Below, piece by piece: positions 34,005 through 43,293 of a stretch of DNA of 64,000 nt. The notes beneath the pieces are model-generated. The model made no database searches and was not told the origin of the DNA. It was given only the letters and a program-made list of their open reading frames with translations. Source of the stretch: Aerococcus tenax (GTDB lineage Bacteria; Bacillota; Bacilli; Lactobacillales; Aerococcaceae); contig NZ_CP127382.2 of the NCBI RefSeq assembly GCF_003286645.3, forward strand, positions 1,674,001-1,738,000, written 5' to 3'. Position 1 is the first letter of the stretch; each line of letters starts with the position of its first letter. Both the position numbers and the translations under genes were made by a program.

Positions 34005-34526
34005 ATGGCTATAGAACGTGCAATCTTTGCGGGAGGCTGTTTCTGGTGCATGGTCCAACCCTTCGACCAATTGCCAGGCATTGAAGCGGTCGTTTCTGGT
34101 TATACAGGAGGACACATCGCTAACCCCAGCTACCAAGAAGTCAAAAGTGGCAAAACCGGCCACACGGAAGCGGTAGAGATCAGCTTCGATAACGCCATCA
34201 TCACCTACGAAGAATTACTGGAGATTTACTGGCAACAAACCGACCCTACCGACGCTATGGGCCAGTTTGAAGATCGGGGTTCATCATACCGTCCCGAGAT
34301 CTTCTACCTATCTGAAGACCAACGCCAAGCCGCTGAAACTTCCAAAGCAGCCCTAGCCGCTAGCGGGCGTTTCGATGACCCCATCGTCACCCAAATCACT
34401 CCCGCCGGAACCTTCTACCCAGCAGAAGACTACCACCAAGACTTCTATAAGAAGAGTCCCGATAAATACCAAGCCGACGAAAGCGCCATCGCCCGCCACC
34501 AATTTATCCAAGACAAATGGGAATAA
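34005..34526 (+). CDS. msrA: Peptide methionine (S)-S-oxide reductase MsrA
   Basis: 173 residues from [15 protein letters not shown]. Repairs S-epimers of methionine sulfoxide in proteins. The catalytic cysteine C12 is in GGCFWC; the [12 protein letters not shown] motif, [27 protein letters not shown] and the AEDYHQDF region are all present. The C-terminus lacks the recycling cysteines often seen beyond the core; C15 is the only obvious partner. GAGGAAGG precedes the ATG at 34005. A GTG-rich family-B fragment abuts its stop codon. Confidence 0.95.
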   Translation: MAIERAIFAGGCFWCMVQPFDQLPGIEAVVSGYTGGHIANPSYQEVKSGKTGHTEAVEISFDNAIITYEELLEIYWQQTDPTDAMGQFEDRGSSYRPEIFYLSEDQRQAAETSKAALAASGRFDDPIVTQITPAGTFYPAEDYHQDFYKKSPDKYQADESAIARHQFIQDKWE

Positions 34527-34546
34527 AAGAGTGCGACAAGCGCGAA
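34527..34546 (-). repeat. Family-B end fragment after msrA
   Basis: AGAGTGCGACAAGCGCG immediately after the msrA stop matches the conserved end of family-B copies; the rest is replaced by the msrA/glpQ terminator. Confidence 0.55.
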
Positions 34547-34547
34547 A

Positions 34548-34583
34548 TAAAACCAGCAGGATCAAATTTCCTGCTGGTTTTTA
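34548..34583. terminator. Bidirectional terminator between msrA and glpQ-like gene
   Basis: AAACCAGCAGGA and TCCTGCTGGTTT form a perfect stem with T-run after and A-run before. Confidence 0.88.
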
Positions 34584-34600
34584 CTTTTCCACAAACAATG

Positions 34601-35335
34601 TTAATAACTGGCCAAAACGGGAGCATTTTCTAAGTAGTGACTATCATTGCTAATCACACCAGCCAGGTCCCAGCCTTTAAATTTTTGGTAGACCTTACGA
34701 TCATCGACCGTCCATGCATTAATCTTAATCCCATGGTCATGCAAGTTGTTCACCGTAGCTGGGTCAAGCAACTTATAGTCAGGGTGATAGTAGTCCACTC
34801 CCCTAGCAGCGCAATAGGCTCCTGGATTTTCCAGATAGTCTTCCTGTAAGAAAGCGCAAGCCAAATGAGGGGCTAGGGCCTTGACCTTAAGAATACTCTG
34901 GTGGTTAAAAGAAGAGATAATCACCCTGTCTTGCATCTGGTAGTCTTCGACTAAGTCAACCACCGCTTCAACTAAGCCAGGATAAGGGAAGAAGCCAGTC
35001 TTGAGTTCAATATTCAAGGCCAAGTTCAAGGGAGCCGCCCAAGCTAGTAGCTCACTTAAGTGAGGAATACGAACTAGGTCGAGATTATAGTCCTGGGGAT
35101 GGAGACGGTCAAAGCGGAGGCCACGCAAGTCCGCATAGTTATAGTCACGTAGCCAGCCCCTGGCATTAGCGGTCCGGTCTAAACGCTCATCGTGGCAAAT
35201 CACCACCTGGCCATCCAGGGTCAATTGGACATCACACTCAATCCCATCCGCCCCAGCTTCATAAGCCTTAATAAAGGACAACATAGTATTTTCCGGATAG
35301 CGGGCGCTATAGCCACGGTGGGCATATAATTTCAT
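34601..35335 (-). CDS. Glycerophosphodiester phosphodiesterase
   Basis: 244 residues, cytoplasmic UgpQ-like size with no signal peptide. Hydrolyses glycerophosphodiesters to glycerol-3-phosphate and an alcohol. Catalytic residues of the GDPD TIM barrel are seen: H6-R7-G, E33 and D35 in GIECDVQLT, H48 in CHDERLDRT; the NIELKTG and NAWTVDD strands follow. The nearest SD (AAGGAG) is about 13 nt from the ATG, a long spacing. Monocistronic. Confidence 0.92.
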   Translation of the reverse strand: MKLYAHRGYSARYPENTMLSFIKAYEAGADGIECDVQLTLDGQVVICHDERLDRTANARGWLRDYNYADLRGLRFDRLHPQDYNLDLVRIPHLSELLAWAAPLNLALNIELKTGFFPYPGLVEAVVDLVEDYQMQDRVIISSFNHQSILKVKALAPHLACAFLQEDYLENPGAYCAARGVDYYHPDYKLLDPATVNNLHDHGIKINAWTVDDRKVYQKFKGWDLAGVISNDSHYLENAPVLASY

Positions 35336-35475
35336 TTGTGTTTGGCATCTCCTTATCTTCCTGTTTCAGCCATTAAAACTGGTCACCCTAATCACATCAT
35401 CCTTATTCTAACCAGCCTTTATTAAGGCAGAGTAAATTTGCCGTAAAATTAAAATGAATTTTGTAAAAATAAAGT

Positions 35476-35503
35476 AAAAAAGACTGGGCATGATTCCCAG
35501 TCT
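35476..35503 (-). terminator. Terminator after the DUF711 gene
   Basis: Minus-strand AGACTGGGaatcatgCCCAGTCT followed by TTTTTACTTT. Confidence 0.85.
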
Positions 35504-35531
35504 CTTGACTCAATAATCGATAGTTTACTGC

Positions 35532-36890
35532 TTAATTTTTCAAACCTTGAATTGGTGCAGGGATGTGGCCTCCGCGACGGATAAAGACTTCCGGCGAAGA
35601 GGTCTTTAGCGGCATGATGGGCGCTGAACCAAAGAGACCCCCAAATTCCAAGCAGTCCCCGGCTTGGTAACCAATGGCTGGGATTAAACGCACTGCCGTG
35701 GTCTTCCCATTAATCATCCCAATGGCGGCTTCATCAGCGATAATGGCTGCTAAGACTTCAGCGGTGGTTTCACCAGGCACGGCAATCATATCCAGCCCCA
35801 CCGAGCAGACCGCCGTCATGGCCGTCAAGGTTTGTAAGTCTAAGATCCCAGCTTGAGCGCCCGCAATCATGCCTTCGTCTTCAGAAACTGGGATAAAGGC
35901 CCCTGAGAGCCCCCCGACCCGTTCAGCTGCCATTAAGCCACCCTTCTTGACTGCATCATTCAAGAGGGCCAGGGTCGCTACGGTTCCGTGACCACCCACA
36001 GTTTCAAGTCCCATACTTTCTAAGATGCGAGCCACCGAGTCGCCCACCGCAGGGGTAGGGGCTAGAGAAATATCGACAATCCCAAAGGGTACCCCTAAGG
36101 CTTTTGAAGCTTGGCTACCGATCAACTGCCCCATCCGGGTCACTTTGAAGGCGGTCTTCTTAATAGTTTCAGCCACTTGGTTAATCGGCGCGTCTTTAGG
36201 CAGACGGTCTAAGGCTTGACGGACGACTCCAGGCCCAGAAACCCCGACATTGATCTCGCAATCGGCTTCCCCACTCCCGTGGAAGGCCCCCGCCATAAAA
36301 GGATTATCCTCTACCGCATTACAGAAAACAACCAACTTGGTAGCCCCAACACATTGACGGTCTTGGGTGACTTCAGCAGCTTGGCGGATGGTTTCCCCCA
36401 TTAAGGCCACAGCATCTAGGTTAATCCCTGACCGGGTGGAACCGATATTGACCGAAGAACAGACATTGTCGGTTTCACTTAAAGCTTGGGGGATGGATTC
36501 AATTAAGGCCCGGTCTCCCGCAGCAAAGCCTTTTTGAACTAGGGCAGAATAACCCCCGACTAGGTCGATCCCAATATCCTTAGTCACTTGGTCCAAGCAT
36601 TTGGCGTAACGCACGGGGTCTCCACCAGAAACAGCTACCAGATGGGCAATCGGAGTCACCGAAAGCCGTTTATTAATAATAGGAATCCCCAATTGCCGAC
36701 TCAGCTGGTCAGCCACCGGTACCAGGTCTTTAGCCTTTTGGCTGATTTTTTGTTTGATTTTCTCACAGGACCGCTCGATATCGGTGTCACAACAATCGAG
36801 TAAGGAGATCCCCATCGTGATGGTACGGACATCGAGGTGGTCCTTGGCAATCATATTGACGGTTTCTAGAATATCATTAATTTCAATCAC
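35532..36890 (-). CDS. DUF711/UPF0210 family protein
   Basis: 452 residues, normal for this family (also called PFL family). The reaction is not established; folds in the family resemble glycyl-radical enzymes. Recognisable stretches are [64 protein letters not shown] and [13 protein letters not shown]. The start is GTG with AGGAGG 7 nt upstream. It is 11 bp downstream of an ACT-domain gene, the usual partner. Confidence 0.87.
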   Translation of the reverse strand: MIEINDILETVNMIAKDHLDVRTITMGISLLDCCDTDIERSCEKIKQKISQKAKDLVPVADQLSRQLGIPIINKRLSVTPIAHLVAVSGGDPVRYAKCLDQVTKDIGIDLVGGYSALVQKGFAAGDRALIESIPQALSETDNVCSSVNIGSTRSGINLDAVALMGETIRQAAEVTQDRQCVGATKLVVFCNAVEDNPFMAGAFHGSGEADCEINVGVSGPGVVRQALDRLPKDAPINQVAETIKKTAFKVTRMGQLIGSQASKALGVPFGIVDISLAPTPAVGDSVARILESMGLETVGGHGTVATLALLNDAVKKGGLMAAERVGGLSGAFIPVSEDEGMIAGAQAGILDLQTLTAMTAVCSVGLDMIAVPGETTAEVLAAIIADEAAIGMINGKTTAVRLIPAIGYQAGDCLEFGGLFGSAPIMPLKTSSPEVFIRRGGHIPAPIQGLKN

Positions 36891-36901
36891 GAGTCTGCCT
36901 C

Positions 36902-37165
36902 CTATAAGCGATGCATGGCCTTAAAGATATCTTCGTGCATGACCGTAATCTGCATACCTGGTATTAAGTTTTCGACGCTTTCTTGGAAATCATCAAAAGC
37001 AACTTGCCCTTCATCGACTGTCACAAGCATGGTCATGGTGAAATAATTATCCATTACCGTTTGAGCGACATCCACAATATTCACCTGGTTCTCGGCACAG
37101 GCCGTACTTACCTTAGCCAAAATCCCAACTTGATCAATACCTACAACAGTAATTACCGCGTTCAT
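36902..37165 (-). CDS. ACT domain protein (UPF0237)
   Basis: 87 residues covering a single ACT domain: [30 protein letters not shown], then VDVAQTV and FTMTMLV strands. Small stand-alone ACT proteins are presumed ligand sensors, and this one always accompanies the DUF711 gene in Firmicutes. AAGGAGG is about 10 nt before the ATG. Forms a two-gene operon with the gene at 35532. Confidence 0.9.
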   Translation of the reverse strand: MNAVITVVGIDQVGILAKVSTACAENQVNIVDVAQTVMDNYFTMTMLVTVDEGQVAFDDFQESVENLIPGMQITVMHEDIFKAMHRL

Positions 37166-37231
37166 AAGCAGTAAACCTCCTTAATTTTTATGTTCCCTAT
37201 GATAGCATAAGTTAAACTTTCTTAAAATATG

Positions 37232-37265
37232 AAAAAAGAAGTCAGAACGTTCAGTCCCGACTTCT
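37232..37265 (-). terminator. Terminator after the 147-aa gene
   Basis: Minus-strand AGAAGTC pairs with GACTTCT over a 15-nt loop, then TTTTTC. Confidence 0.7.
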
Positions 37266-37291
37266 CATCGAATGAAGGCTATTCCATTCGC

Positions 37292-37735
37292 TTATTCAAA
37301 GATGTCATCAACAGTGGCTTCACGATTAATCACAATATAAAGATTCCCATTATCTTTCACTTTAGAGCTCATGTAAACATTATCGACCTTATCGGTGGTA
37401 GAGGCCTTAAATGGGAAGTAGATTTCTGACTCCCGGCCGCTTGACCAACGGATGGTGAGGTATTCTAGGTCATTATTATTAACCACATTTTCAAACATCC
37501 CACCCATTAAGCCGCCTTGCACGATACTGTTGGATTGGAAAACGTCAGCATCAGGAAGGATTTCAATCTTGAAGGTCTTACATGGGTGAATTTCGACAAT
37601 ATCGCCTTGGCCGTTAATCCGACCATAAGAAGTGGTAATCCGGCCAATCCAGATATCCCCTACATGCTCCATAGGGATTTCCCATACCCCACCATTATGA
37701 AAATGAAACTCTAAGGACTTCATTGCTTTTGTCAT
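37292..37735 (-). CDS. Hypothetical protein, soluble
   Basis: 147 residues; not recognised. No signal peptide or membrane span; beta-rich with alternating hydrophobics (WEIPMEHVGDIWIGRI, KTFKIEILPDADVF, LEYLTIRWSSGRESEIYFPF) and a single cysteine. AAAGGGAG precedes the ATG. It is a lone gene between the ACT gene and the opuA operon, with its own terminator. Confidence 0.7.
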   Translation of the reverse strand: MTKAMKSLEFHFHNGGVWEIPMEHVGDIWIGRITTSYGRINGQGDIVEIHPCKTFKIEILPDADVFQSNSIVQGGLMGGMFENVVNNNDLEYLTIRWSSGRESEIYFPFKASTTDKVDNVYMSSKVKDNGNLYIVINREATVDDIFE

Positions 37736-37830
37736 TCGAATAACTCCCTTTCTTAATAATTGCTTTTTCCTTTGTTAGCAACCAAAGTTAGTGATTTATT
37801 TCACAGATTCATTATACTATGACAACAAAC

Positions 37831-37866
37831 AAAAAAGCAAGCTTTCTTTTCAAAAAAAGCTTGCTT
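37831..37866 (-). terminator. Terminator of the opuA operon
   Basis: Minus-strand AAGCAAGCTTT pairs with AAAGCTTGCTT, then TTTTGTTTG. Confidence 0.85.
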
Positions 37867-37910
37867 GTGAAATCATGTTTTTTATTTTCTTGCTTGAGTC
37901 AGTGAATGAC

Positions 37911-38789
37911 CTATTCCGCTGTCCATTCACTGACCTTGTCTGGATTGGCTTCAATCCATTTTTGAGCCGCTTGACTAGGATCCGTCCCGTTAGCAATATC
38001 TAACATCACGGATTCCATATCTTCAAGGGTCCAATGGAAGTTGGCTAGGATTTGATAAGCCCGAGGATTATCTTCTTGGAAGCCTTGACGGGTGAAGGTG
38101 TGGATCGACTCTTCTTCTCCGAAGACTCCTTTAGGATCATCTAAATATTTTAAGTCATACTTAGCAAAGATCCAGTGGGGATTCCAGCCAGTGACAACAA
38201 TTTCCTCTTGGTTATTATAGGCTTGGCCTAAAGAAGCTGTCATGGCTCCAGAGGAAGAAGATTCAAGGGTCCAATCAGAAAGATTAGGATATTCTTCTAG
38301 AACACGAGCTGACGTTTGCATGGTCCCAGCTCCAGGTTCAATCCCAGTAATCTTTTGACCGGCTTCAGTAGTAAGATCTTCAATGGAATCCACTTGATCC
38401 ATATAAGTTGGAACAACAAAGCCAATTCGAGCGCTATCCAAGCTTTGCCCAGCATGGACAATTTGGTCGCCGTATTTTTCTAATTGGTCAGCGTGGGTAA
38501 TCGGTAACCAGGCTGATACCATAGCATCCGATTCACCACTAGCGATGGACGACCACATAATAGCATTATCTAAGGGAACCATTTCCACTTGAAAGCCTTC
38601 ATTTCGCAAGACTTCTCCAATTAAGTGAGTTGAAGCCACTTCACTGTCCCAGTTCACATAGGCCAAGGTGACTCTTTCGCCACCAGCTCCGCCCCCTGAA
38701 AAGAGGCTACTTTTATAGGAATCTTCACTCCCAAAGGTTAGGAGTAAGCCAAGGACAGCTAAGAGCGCGAGGGCAATTTTTTTAAACAC
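37911..38789 (-). CDS. opuAC: Glycine betaine/osmoprotectant ABC transporter substrate-binding protein
   Basis: 292 residues, OpuAC/ProX fold. Binds betaine-type osmolytes outside the membrane. Aromatic ligand-cage candidates are in YVNWDSEVAS, MVSAWLP and GWNPHW. The N-terminus has one hydrophobic segment (MFKKIALALLAVLGLLLTF) but no lipobox cysteine; no cysteine occurs in the first 50 residues, so anchoring by an uncleaved helix is likely. The start is GTG after AAAGGAGG. Last gene of the operon. Confidence 0.88.
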   Translation of the reverse strand: MFKKIALALLAVLGLLLTFGSEDSYKSSLFSGGGAGGERVTLAYVNWDSEVASTHLIGEVLRNEGFQVEMVPLDNAIMWSSIASGESDAMVSAWLPITHADQLEKYGDQIVHAGQSLDSARIGFVVPTYMDQVDSIEDLTTEAGQKITGIEPGAGTMQTSARVLEEYPNLSDWTLESSSSGAMTASLGQAYNNQEEIVVTGWNPHWIFAKYDLKYLDDPKGVFGEEESIHTFTRQGFQEDNPRAYQILANFHWTLEDMESVMLDIANGTDPSQAAQKWIEANPDKVSEWTAE

Positions 38790-38802
38790 TATTCATCCTC
38801 CT

Positions 38803-39657
38803 TTACTTGTCACGTGAGGCAAAGCCATTAGTAATCCGGTCCACCACGATCGCTAAGATAACGATAGCTAAACCAGCCACGAAACCACTACCGACTTGGG
38901 CCCGTTGTAAGGCCGATAAGACATCGCGTCCTAAACCGGGTGCCCCAATCATGGACCCAGTAACAACCATGGAAAGAGCTAGCATTACGGTTTGGTTAAC
39001 CCCAGCCATAATGGTGGCTTGGGCTAAGGGAAGTTCTACCTTAAAGAGTTTTTGCCATGGGGTTGACCCGAAAGCGTCGGCTGCCTCGATCAATTCGGTA
39101 GAAATTTGGGTAATCCCCAATTCGGTAAAACGAACCGTTGGTGGGAGGGCAAAGATCACAGAAGCGAAGACTCCCGGTACCATCCCAATTCCAAAGAAAG
39201 CTACTGCCGGAATCAGGTAAACAAAGGCCGGCATGGTTTGCATAAAGTCCAGAATTGGTTTGAGGATAATATGAACCCACTTACTCTTGGCCGATAAAAT
39301 CCCTAATGGAATCCCAATAATAATGGATACCAAGGAGGAAATCAGGACCAAGGTAATGGTTTGCGTCAACTGGCTCCACAAACCTTGGTTAAGAACGTAG
39401 CCTAAACCAAGCAAGACAAAGACTGGAACGCCAAAGCGCCGGTTGGTGGCAAAGTAAGCCAAAACAGCCACTAGGAGAATGAAAAGGAAGGGCGGGAACC
39501 ACAGTAAGACATCATTCACCGAGTTCATCACCGTTGAACCGATACTTTGGATAACATCAAAGAGTCCTGAGAAAGTTGTCGTTAACCAAGAGGTAGCTGC
39601 TTCAATCCATTCAGCAACTGGTAGGGGTTCTAAGGGAAATAATAGGATATTATTCAT
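38803..39657 (-). CDS. opuAB: Glycine betaine/proline ABC transporter permease
   Basis: 284 residues with about seven membrane spans. The EAA loop is visible as ELIEAADAFGSTPWQKLFKVELPLAQATIMAGVNQ, which contacts the ATPase. AAGGAGG precedes the ATG, which overlaps the end of the ATPase gene by 8 nt. Middle gene of opuAA-AB-AC. Confidence 0.93.
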   Translation of the reverse strand: MNNILLFPLEPLPVAEWIEAATSWLTTTFSGLFDVIQSIGSTVMNSVNDVLLWFPPFLFILLVAVLAYFATNRRFGVPVFVLLGLGYVLNQGLWSQLTQTITLVLISSLVSIIIGIPLGILSAKSKWVHIILKPILDFMQTMPAFVYLIPAVAFFGIGMVPGVFASVIFALPPTVRFTELGITQISTELIEAADAFGSTPWQKLFKVELPLAQATIMAGVNQTVMLALSMVVTGSMIGAPGLGRDVLSALQRAQVGSGFVAGLAIVILAIVVDRITNGFASRDK

Positions 39658-40867
39658 TGTTATCGCCTCCTTGTCCGGATAATTGGTCGATCACTAAGCG
39701 CCGGTCCACATAGCCAAGTAGACGTTCGTCATCGTCAACCACCGCAATCGGCATATTAGTATCACTCATCAAGTCATACATTTCGTTAATTGGGGTATTG
39801 CGGTTGACCAAAGGATTATCGGTACGGATAATTTCGTCCACATGAATATTCTTAGTATGTTTATTTTGACGGATTAAGTCAGCCAGGTCCTTGTCAGTGA
39901 CATAACCATGAATTTTACGATCGCTGTCAATGACATACAAGGTCGAGGTATGTTCGTTTTGCATAATCTTCAAGGCCACGCGAGCACCGACCCGGTCCTT
40001 ATTGAAGACATAGCCAGGGGCTTCCATGGCGTTCTCTGCAGTAAAGACCTTGGACCGGTCCACGCCGCCAACGAAGGTTTCTACATAGTCATTGGCAGGA
40101 TTTTCTAAGATTTCTTCCCCGGTACCAATTTGTTCAATGTGGCCGTTACGCATCAAGACAATACGGTCACCTAGACGTAAGGCTTCATCCAAGTCGTGAG
40201 TAATAAAGACAATGGTCTTATTGAGCTTACTTTGCAGTTCAATGAGTTCGTCTTGCATATTGGCACGAATCAAGGGGTCTAGGGCTGAGAAGGCTTCATC
40301 CATTAAGAGGATGTCGGTATCGCTAGCTAGAGCTCTCGCCAAACCTACCCGTTGCTGCATCCCACCAGAGAGTTGTTCGGGCAGTTGGTCTTGGTAGGCA
40401 GATAGGCCCATGGTTTCTAAGGCATCTTGGGCCCGTTTCCGTCTTTCTTCTCCGTCAACGCCTTGAATTTCTAGACCAAATTCGGTATTTTCGAGAATAG
40501 TTTTATGAGGGAAAAGCGCAAAACTTTGGAAAACCATGCTGACTTTCTTGCGGCGGATATTGCGCAATTCTTCGTCATTGGCTTGGGTGACACTTTCCCC
40601 ATCAATACTTACTTGGCCATGGGTCGGTTCAATCAGGCGGTTGAGCATCCGCAGTAAGGTTGACTTTCCTGAACCAGAGAGTCCCATAATGACAAAGATT
40701 TCGCCATCATTGACTTCAAAAGAAGCATCATAGACTCCAACCGTGGCGCCGGTTTGGTTAACGATTTCTTCTTTAGATTCACCCTTTTCCACTAATTTTT
40801 TCGCTTTATCTATGGCTTGGGCTGAGCCAAATATTTTAGTCAAATTTTCTACTTTTATTGACGCCAT
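39650..40867 (-). CDS. opuAA: Glycine betaine/proline ABC transporter ATP-binding protein
   Basis: 405 residues. Walker A MGLSGSGKST (about 61-70), signature LSGGMQQRVGLARAL, Walker B ILLMDEAFSALDP, H-loop FITHDL. The C-terminal 120 residues hold a tandem CBS pair, the ionic-strength sensor in OpuA/ProV proteins, with the DRIVLMRNG link. GAGGAG precedes the ATG. First gene of the operon; a weak promoter may lie at about 40920-40945, with phased T-tract repeats further upstream (40971-41000). Confidence 0.95.
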   Translation of the reverse strand: MASIKVENLTKIFGSAQAIDKAKKLVEKGESKEEIVNQTGATVGVYDASFEVNDGEIFVIMGLSGSGKSTLLRMLNRLIEPTHGQVSIDGESVTQANDEELRNIRRKKVSMVFQSFALFPHKTILENTEFGLEIQGVDGEERRKRAQDALETMGLSAYQDQLPEQLSGGMQQRVGLARALASDTDILLMDEAFSALDPLIRANMQDELIELQSKLNKTIVFITHDLDEALRLGDRIVLMRNGHIEQIGTGEEILENPANDYVETFVGGVDRSKVFTAENAMEAPGYVFNKDRVGARVALKIMQNEHTSTLYVIDSDRKIHGYVTDKDLADLIRQNKHTKNIHVDEIIRTDNPLVNRNTPINEMYDLMSDTNMPIAVVDDDERLLGYVDRRLVIDQLSGQGGDNNE

Positions 40868-40970
40868 AATTTCTCCTCTCTCGCAATTGATAATAAAAAC
40901 ACAATAATAAACCTATCAAAAGCCGGCCTATATTTCAAAACTTATGACTAGCCCGTCTGTCTGAAGAGAG

Positions 40971-41000
40971 TTTTTCTCATTTTTCTCATCTTTTTCTCAT
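40971..41000. repeat. Three direct TTTTTCTCAT repeats upstream of opuAA
   Basis: TTTTTCTCAT occurs at 40971, 40980 and 40991, so the tracts are spaced 9-11 bp, close to one helical turn. The arrangement would bend the DNA or form a phased binding site between the rsmC-like terminator and the opuA promoter. Confidence 0.5.
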
Positions 41001-41007
41001 AAAATTA

Positions 41008-41037
41008 AAAAAACCGCTTAGCAATAGGCATAAGCGG
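41008..41037 (-). terminator. Terminator of the rsmC-like gene
   Basis: CCGCTTA (41014-41020) pairs with TAAGCGG (41031-41037); the minus strand continues TTTTTTTAAT. Confidence 0.85.
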
Positions 41038-41141
41038 CGGCTTTTTTTCTAGACTTTTTTCACTTTTAATACAATGTAAAGGCTTTTCTAAGAATTTTTA
41101 TTTTTATTAAAATTTCCGTCTAAATTATAGCCTTTGTCTGC

Positions 41142-41744
41142 TTAACGTTGACTGACCAGGACCCAATAACCCTTGTCGCGGTCAATCTCGGTCACGTTAT
41201 TAAAGACCTCTTCCATTTTCTTTTTAGCGCTGGGAGCCCCTTGTTTCTTCTGGATCACTAGGACCAGGTCTCCCCCTGCTTTCAAGTGGTCATAGGCCCC
41301 TTCAATAAAGGCATGGACCACTTTTTTTCCAGCCCGGATGGGAGGGTTAGTGATAATCAGGTCATAATCTTGTTCACTAATACCTTGGTAGGCCGAAGAA
41401 AGGTAAAAGTTAGCTGGCCCTACCTGGTTCAAGGCTAAATTTTCCTTGGCCAAGGCCAGGGCCCGTTCATTGACATCAACCAAGTCCAAGTGTGCCTTAG
41501 GATAATGGTCGCCGAGAACCACACCTACTGGGCCATAGCCAGAACCCAAGTCCAGGATCTTATGATAAGTCTTCCCTTCCTTTAAGAGAGCTTCCAGCAT
41601 GACCCGGGTGCCATAGTCTAAACGCCCCCGCGAAAAGACCCCACTATCGGTGATAAATTCATAGGTCCGCCCATCGACCACAGTCTGCCAGGTCTTCTTA
41701 TCATGGGCCAATTGGCTGTTATCTTCAAAATATTGATGACTCAT
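41142..41744 (-). CDS. RsmC-like class I SAM-dependent methyltransferase
   Basis: 200 residues from MSHQYFEDNSQ. A single-domain relative of RsmC (16S rRNA G1207 N2-methyltransferase). SAM motif I is DLGSGYGPVGVVL (about 65-77); the NPPIRAGK catalytic motif is at about 135. GVFSRGRLDYGTR is the conserved lead-in found in RsmC. AAGGA precedes the ATG at 41744. Monocistronic, with its terminator. The rRNA substrate is inferred from family. Confidence 0.85.
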   Translation of the reverse strand: MSHQYFEDNSQLAHDKKTWQTVVDGRTYEFITDSGVFSRGRLDYGTRVMLEALLKEGKTYHKILDLGSGYGPVGVVLGDHYPKAHLDLVDVNERALALAKENLALNQVGPANFYLSSAYQGISEQDYDLIITNPPIRAGKKVVHAFIEGAYDHLKAGGDLVLVIQKKQGAPSAKKKMEEVFNNVTEIDRDKGYWVLVSQR

Positions 41745-41760
41745 CACTTCACATCCTTCT

Positions 41761-41877
41761 AAACCTGCTCCAAGCGCGAGGTGAGCTCCATTTCAGAAGC
41801 CCTTGCAAATTCTCTTTGAGGATTTACTGCGTACTTCTTCCAATGGTCTCCCCTCTTTATGCGCTTGTCGCACTCTC
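41761..41877 (+). repeat. Family-B hairpin repeat
   Basis: Left end AAACCTGCTCC; arms CAAGCGCGAGGTGAG and CTCCCCTC..GCGCTTG pair. Conserved CCATTTCAGAAG and CTTCTTCCAATGG are also complementary. Right end GTCGCACTCTC. The copy at 56874-56989 is nearly the same in inverted orientation. Confidence 0.65.
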
Positions 41878-41947
41878 TTAGTTGAGTTCGGAAGGGGGTG
41901 GGGATGTCCTTTCAGAAAAGTTGAACGGTCAGCAAGCTGAGTTCGGT

Positions 41948-42095
41948 TGCCAGTCTTGAAGTCACTTCAAAAAATTCCAACGCACAGTTCCCTGTGCTTA
42001 TGATATTTTTCTCCAATTGCTATAGCTGTTCGAAGCGTCAGCGAGTTACAGATATAGTATGCGTAGCGATTCAAGTCTTTTACGGCGTCCTCACA
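41948..42095 (+). repeat. Degenerate family-B repeat carrying the 54-bp insert
   Basis: Arms GTCTTGAA..CACTTC and TTCAAGTC; end CGTCCTCAC. The insert at 42017-42070 differs from that at 29984-30037 at only 5 of 54 positions and lies at the same place after CTCCA. The insert can itself fold (CTATAgCTGT with ACAGaTATAG). Confidence 0.5.
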
Positions 42096-42214
42096 TCCTT
42101 ATAGCTGATCTTTTCATCTTTTCTTCCAAGGAATCTCCCTCCCTTATCCTTCCTCACATCCTTCCCCCCTATTCTACTGGTAGATCTTTCTAGCGACAAG
42201 AACAATTTACCAAT

Positions 42215-42248
42215 CAAAAAAGCGATGGTTAGTTTTTCTACCATCGCT
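42215..42248 (-). terminator. Terminator of kdgK-kdgT
   Basis: AGCGATGGT (42221-42229) pairs with ACCATCGCT (42240-42248); the minus strand continues TTTTTTGATT. Confidence 0.88.
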
Positions 42249-42285
42249 TGTTAATTAACTAGCAGGGGTTAACCCCGGCTTATAT

Positions 42286-43278
42286 TTATTTTTGCACTTC
42301 TTTTAAAACTTCAGCTGGTGCTTCGGGAAGATTTTTCTTCTCGGCTTGTTTTCTCGCCCAGGATGTGACTAATGGAGTTAGGATAGCAGTCACGATCACT
42401 GAAGTCGCTACAATGGCGGTTGCCGATTCAGCTACCGGTTGGAATTGTTCAGAAATTCCTGCAATCACGGCTGGAACGGCAACAGCAGCCCCAGCAGTAG
42501 AGGATTGGGCCCAACCCGCTACCCCGTCTGAACCTAACCATTTAATATCTAAGAAGGAGAGCAAGCCTCCTGTGACTAAGACCACAGCTACACCAACGAT
42601 CACGCCGCTAAGTCCTGCTTGGAAGATGGTCTTAAAGTTCAGGGTGTAACCTAAGGCAAAGATAAAGAATGGAATCAAAATCCCTACCCCAGGCGCATAC
42701 TTATCGCGCACATCGGGGTCCAAGGTTCCTCCAATTAAGCCTAAGGCAAAAGGTAAAAGGGTAGATACGATAGAACCAAATGGGAAGCTGGCCCCGGTTA
42801 AGCCAAGGATCAACATAGTGAAGAAGGGCCCCGATTGAATAGCAATCATGGGAAAGGCAGCCAGGTCATATTCGCGCCCTTCTGGAATAATGGAGACATA
42901 AAGTCCCCCATTGGTTTGACTAAAGGCAGTCACTACTGCCAAAGTGGATACCCCAGTGAGGAGGCCGCTTTGAATGCCTTCTGCTGGTAGGATGGCACCA
43001 AGAATTAAACCCAGAGCCAAAGCGATTAAGAGCCGGCCGCCTGATAGGAGTAAACCCTTCTTAGCAATGTAGCCCCCAGAAGCATTGAGGTTGACTGAGG
43101 CCCCCACGCAGAAGAAGAAACAGAACAAGACAGCGGATGACCCGGTCAGGTAGGCCCCAGTCACCCCACCAAAGTATTCGTGGGCTGTGGGCCAGAGGGT
43201 GTTAAGTAAGGTTCCCGCTAAGAGGGGCACAATAATATTCCCGCCCGGGATTTTAGCAATGGTTTTTTCAATTTTCAT
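42286..43278 (-). CDS. kdgT: 2-keto-3-deoxygluconate permease KdgT
   Basis: 330 residues with about ten spans. KdgT imports 2-keto-3-deoxygluconate with protons. N-terminal KIPGGNIIVPLLAGTLLNTLWP, GSSAVLFCFFFCVGASVNL and TAFSQTNGGLYVSI match the family. AGAGGTGG precedes the ATG. It follows kdgK by 15 bp, and both are read from the promoter upstream of kdgK. Confidence 0.93.
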   Translation of the reverse strand: MKIEKTIAKIPGGNIIVPLLAGTLLNTLWPTAHEYFGGVTGAYLTGSSAVLFCFFFCVGASVNLNASGGYIAKKGLLLSGGRLLIALALGLILGAILPAEGIQSGLLTGVSTLAVVTAFSQTNGGLYVSIIPEGREYDLAAFPMIAIQSGPFFTMLILGLTGASFPFGSIVSTLLPFALGLIGGTLDPDVRDKYAPGVGILIPFFIFALGYTLNFKTIFQAGLSGVIVGVAVVLVTGGLLSFLDIKWLGSDGVAGWAQSSTAGAAVAVPAVIAGISEQFQPVAESATAIVATSVIVTAILTPLVTSWARKQAEKKNLPEAPAEVLKEVQK

Positions 43279-43293
43279 TTTAGACCACCTCTC

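Larger units (their letters stand above)
41745..42285. other. 541-bp gene-free region with family-B repeats
   Basis: Between the rsmC-like gene and the kdgT terminator. Contains a full family-B copy (41761-41877), a degenerate copy with a 54-bp insert (about 41948-42095) and short direct echoes (CACATCCTT three times). No coding signal. Confidence 0.7.
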
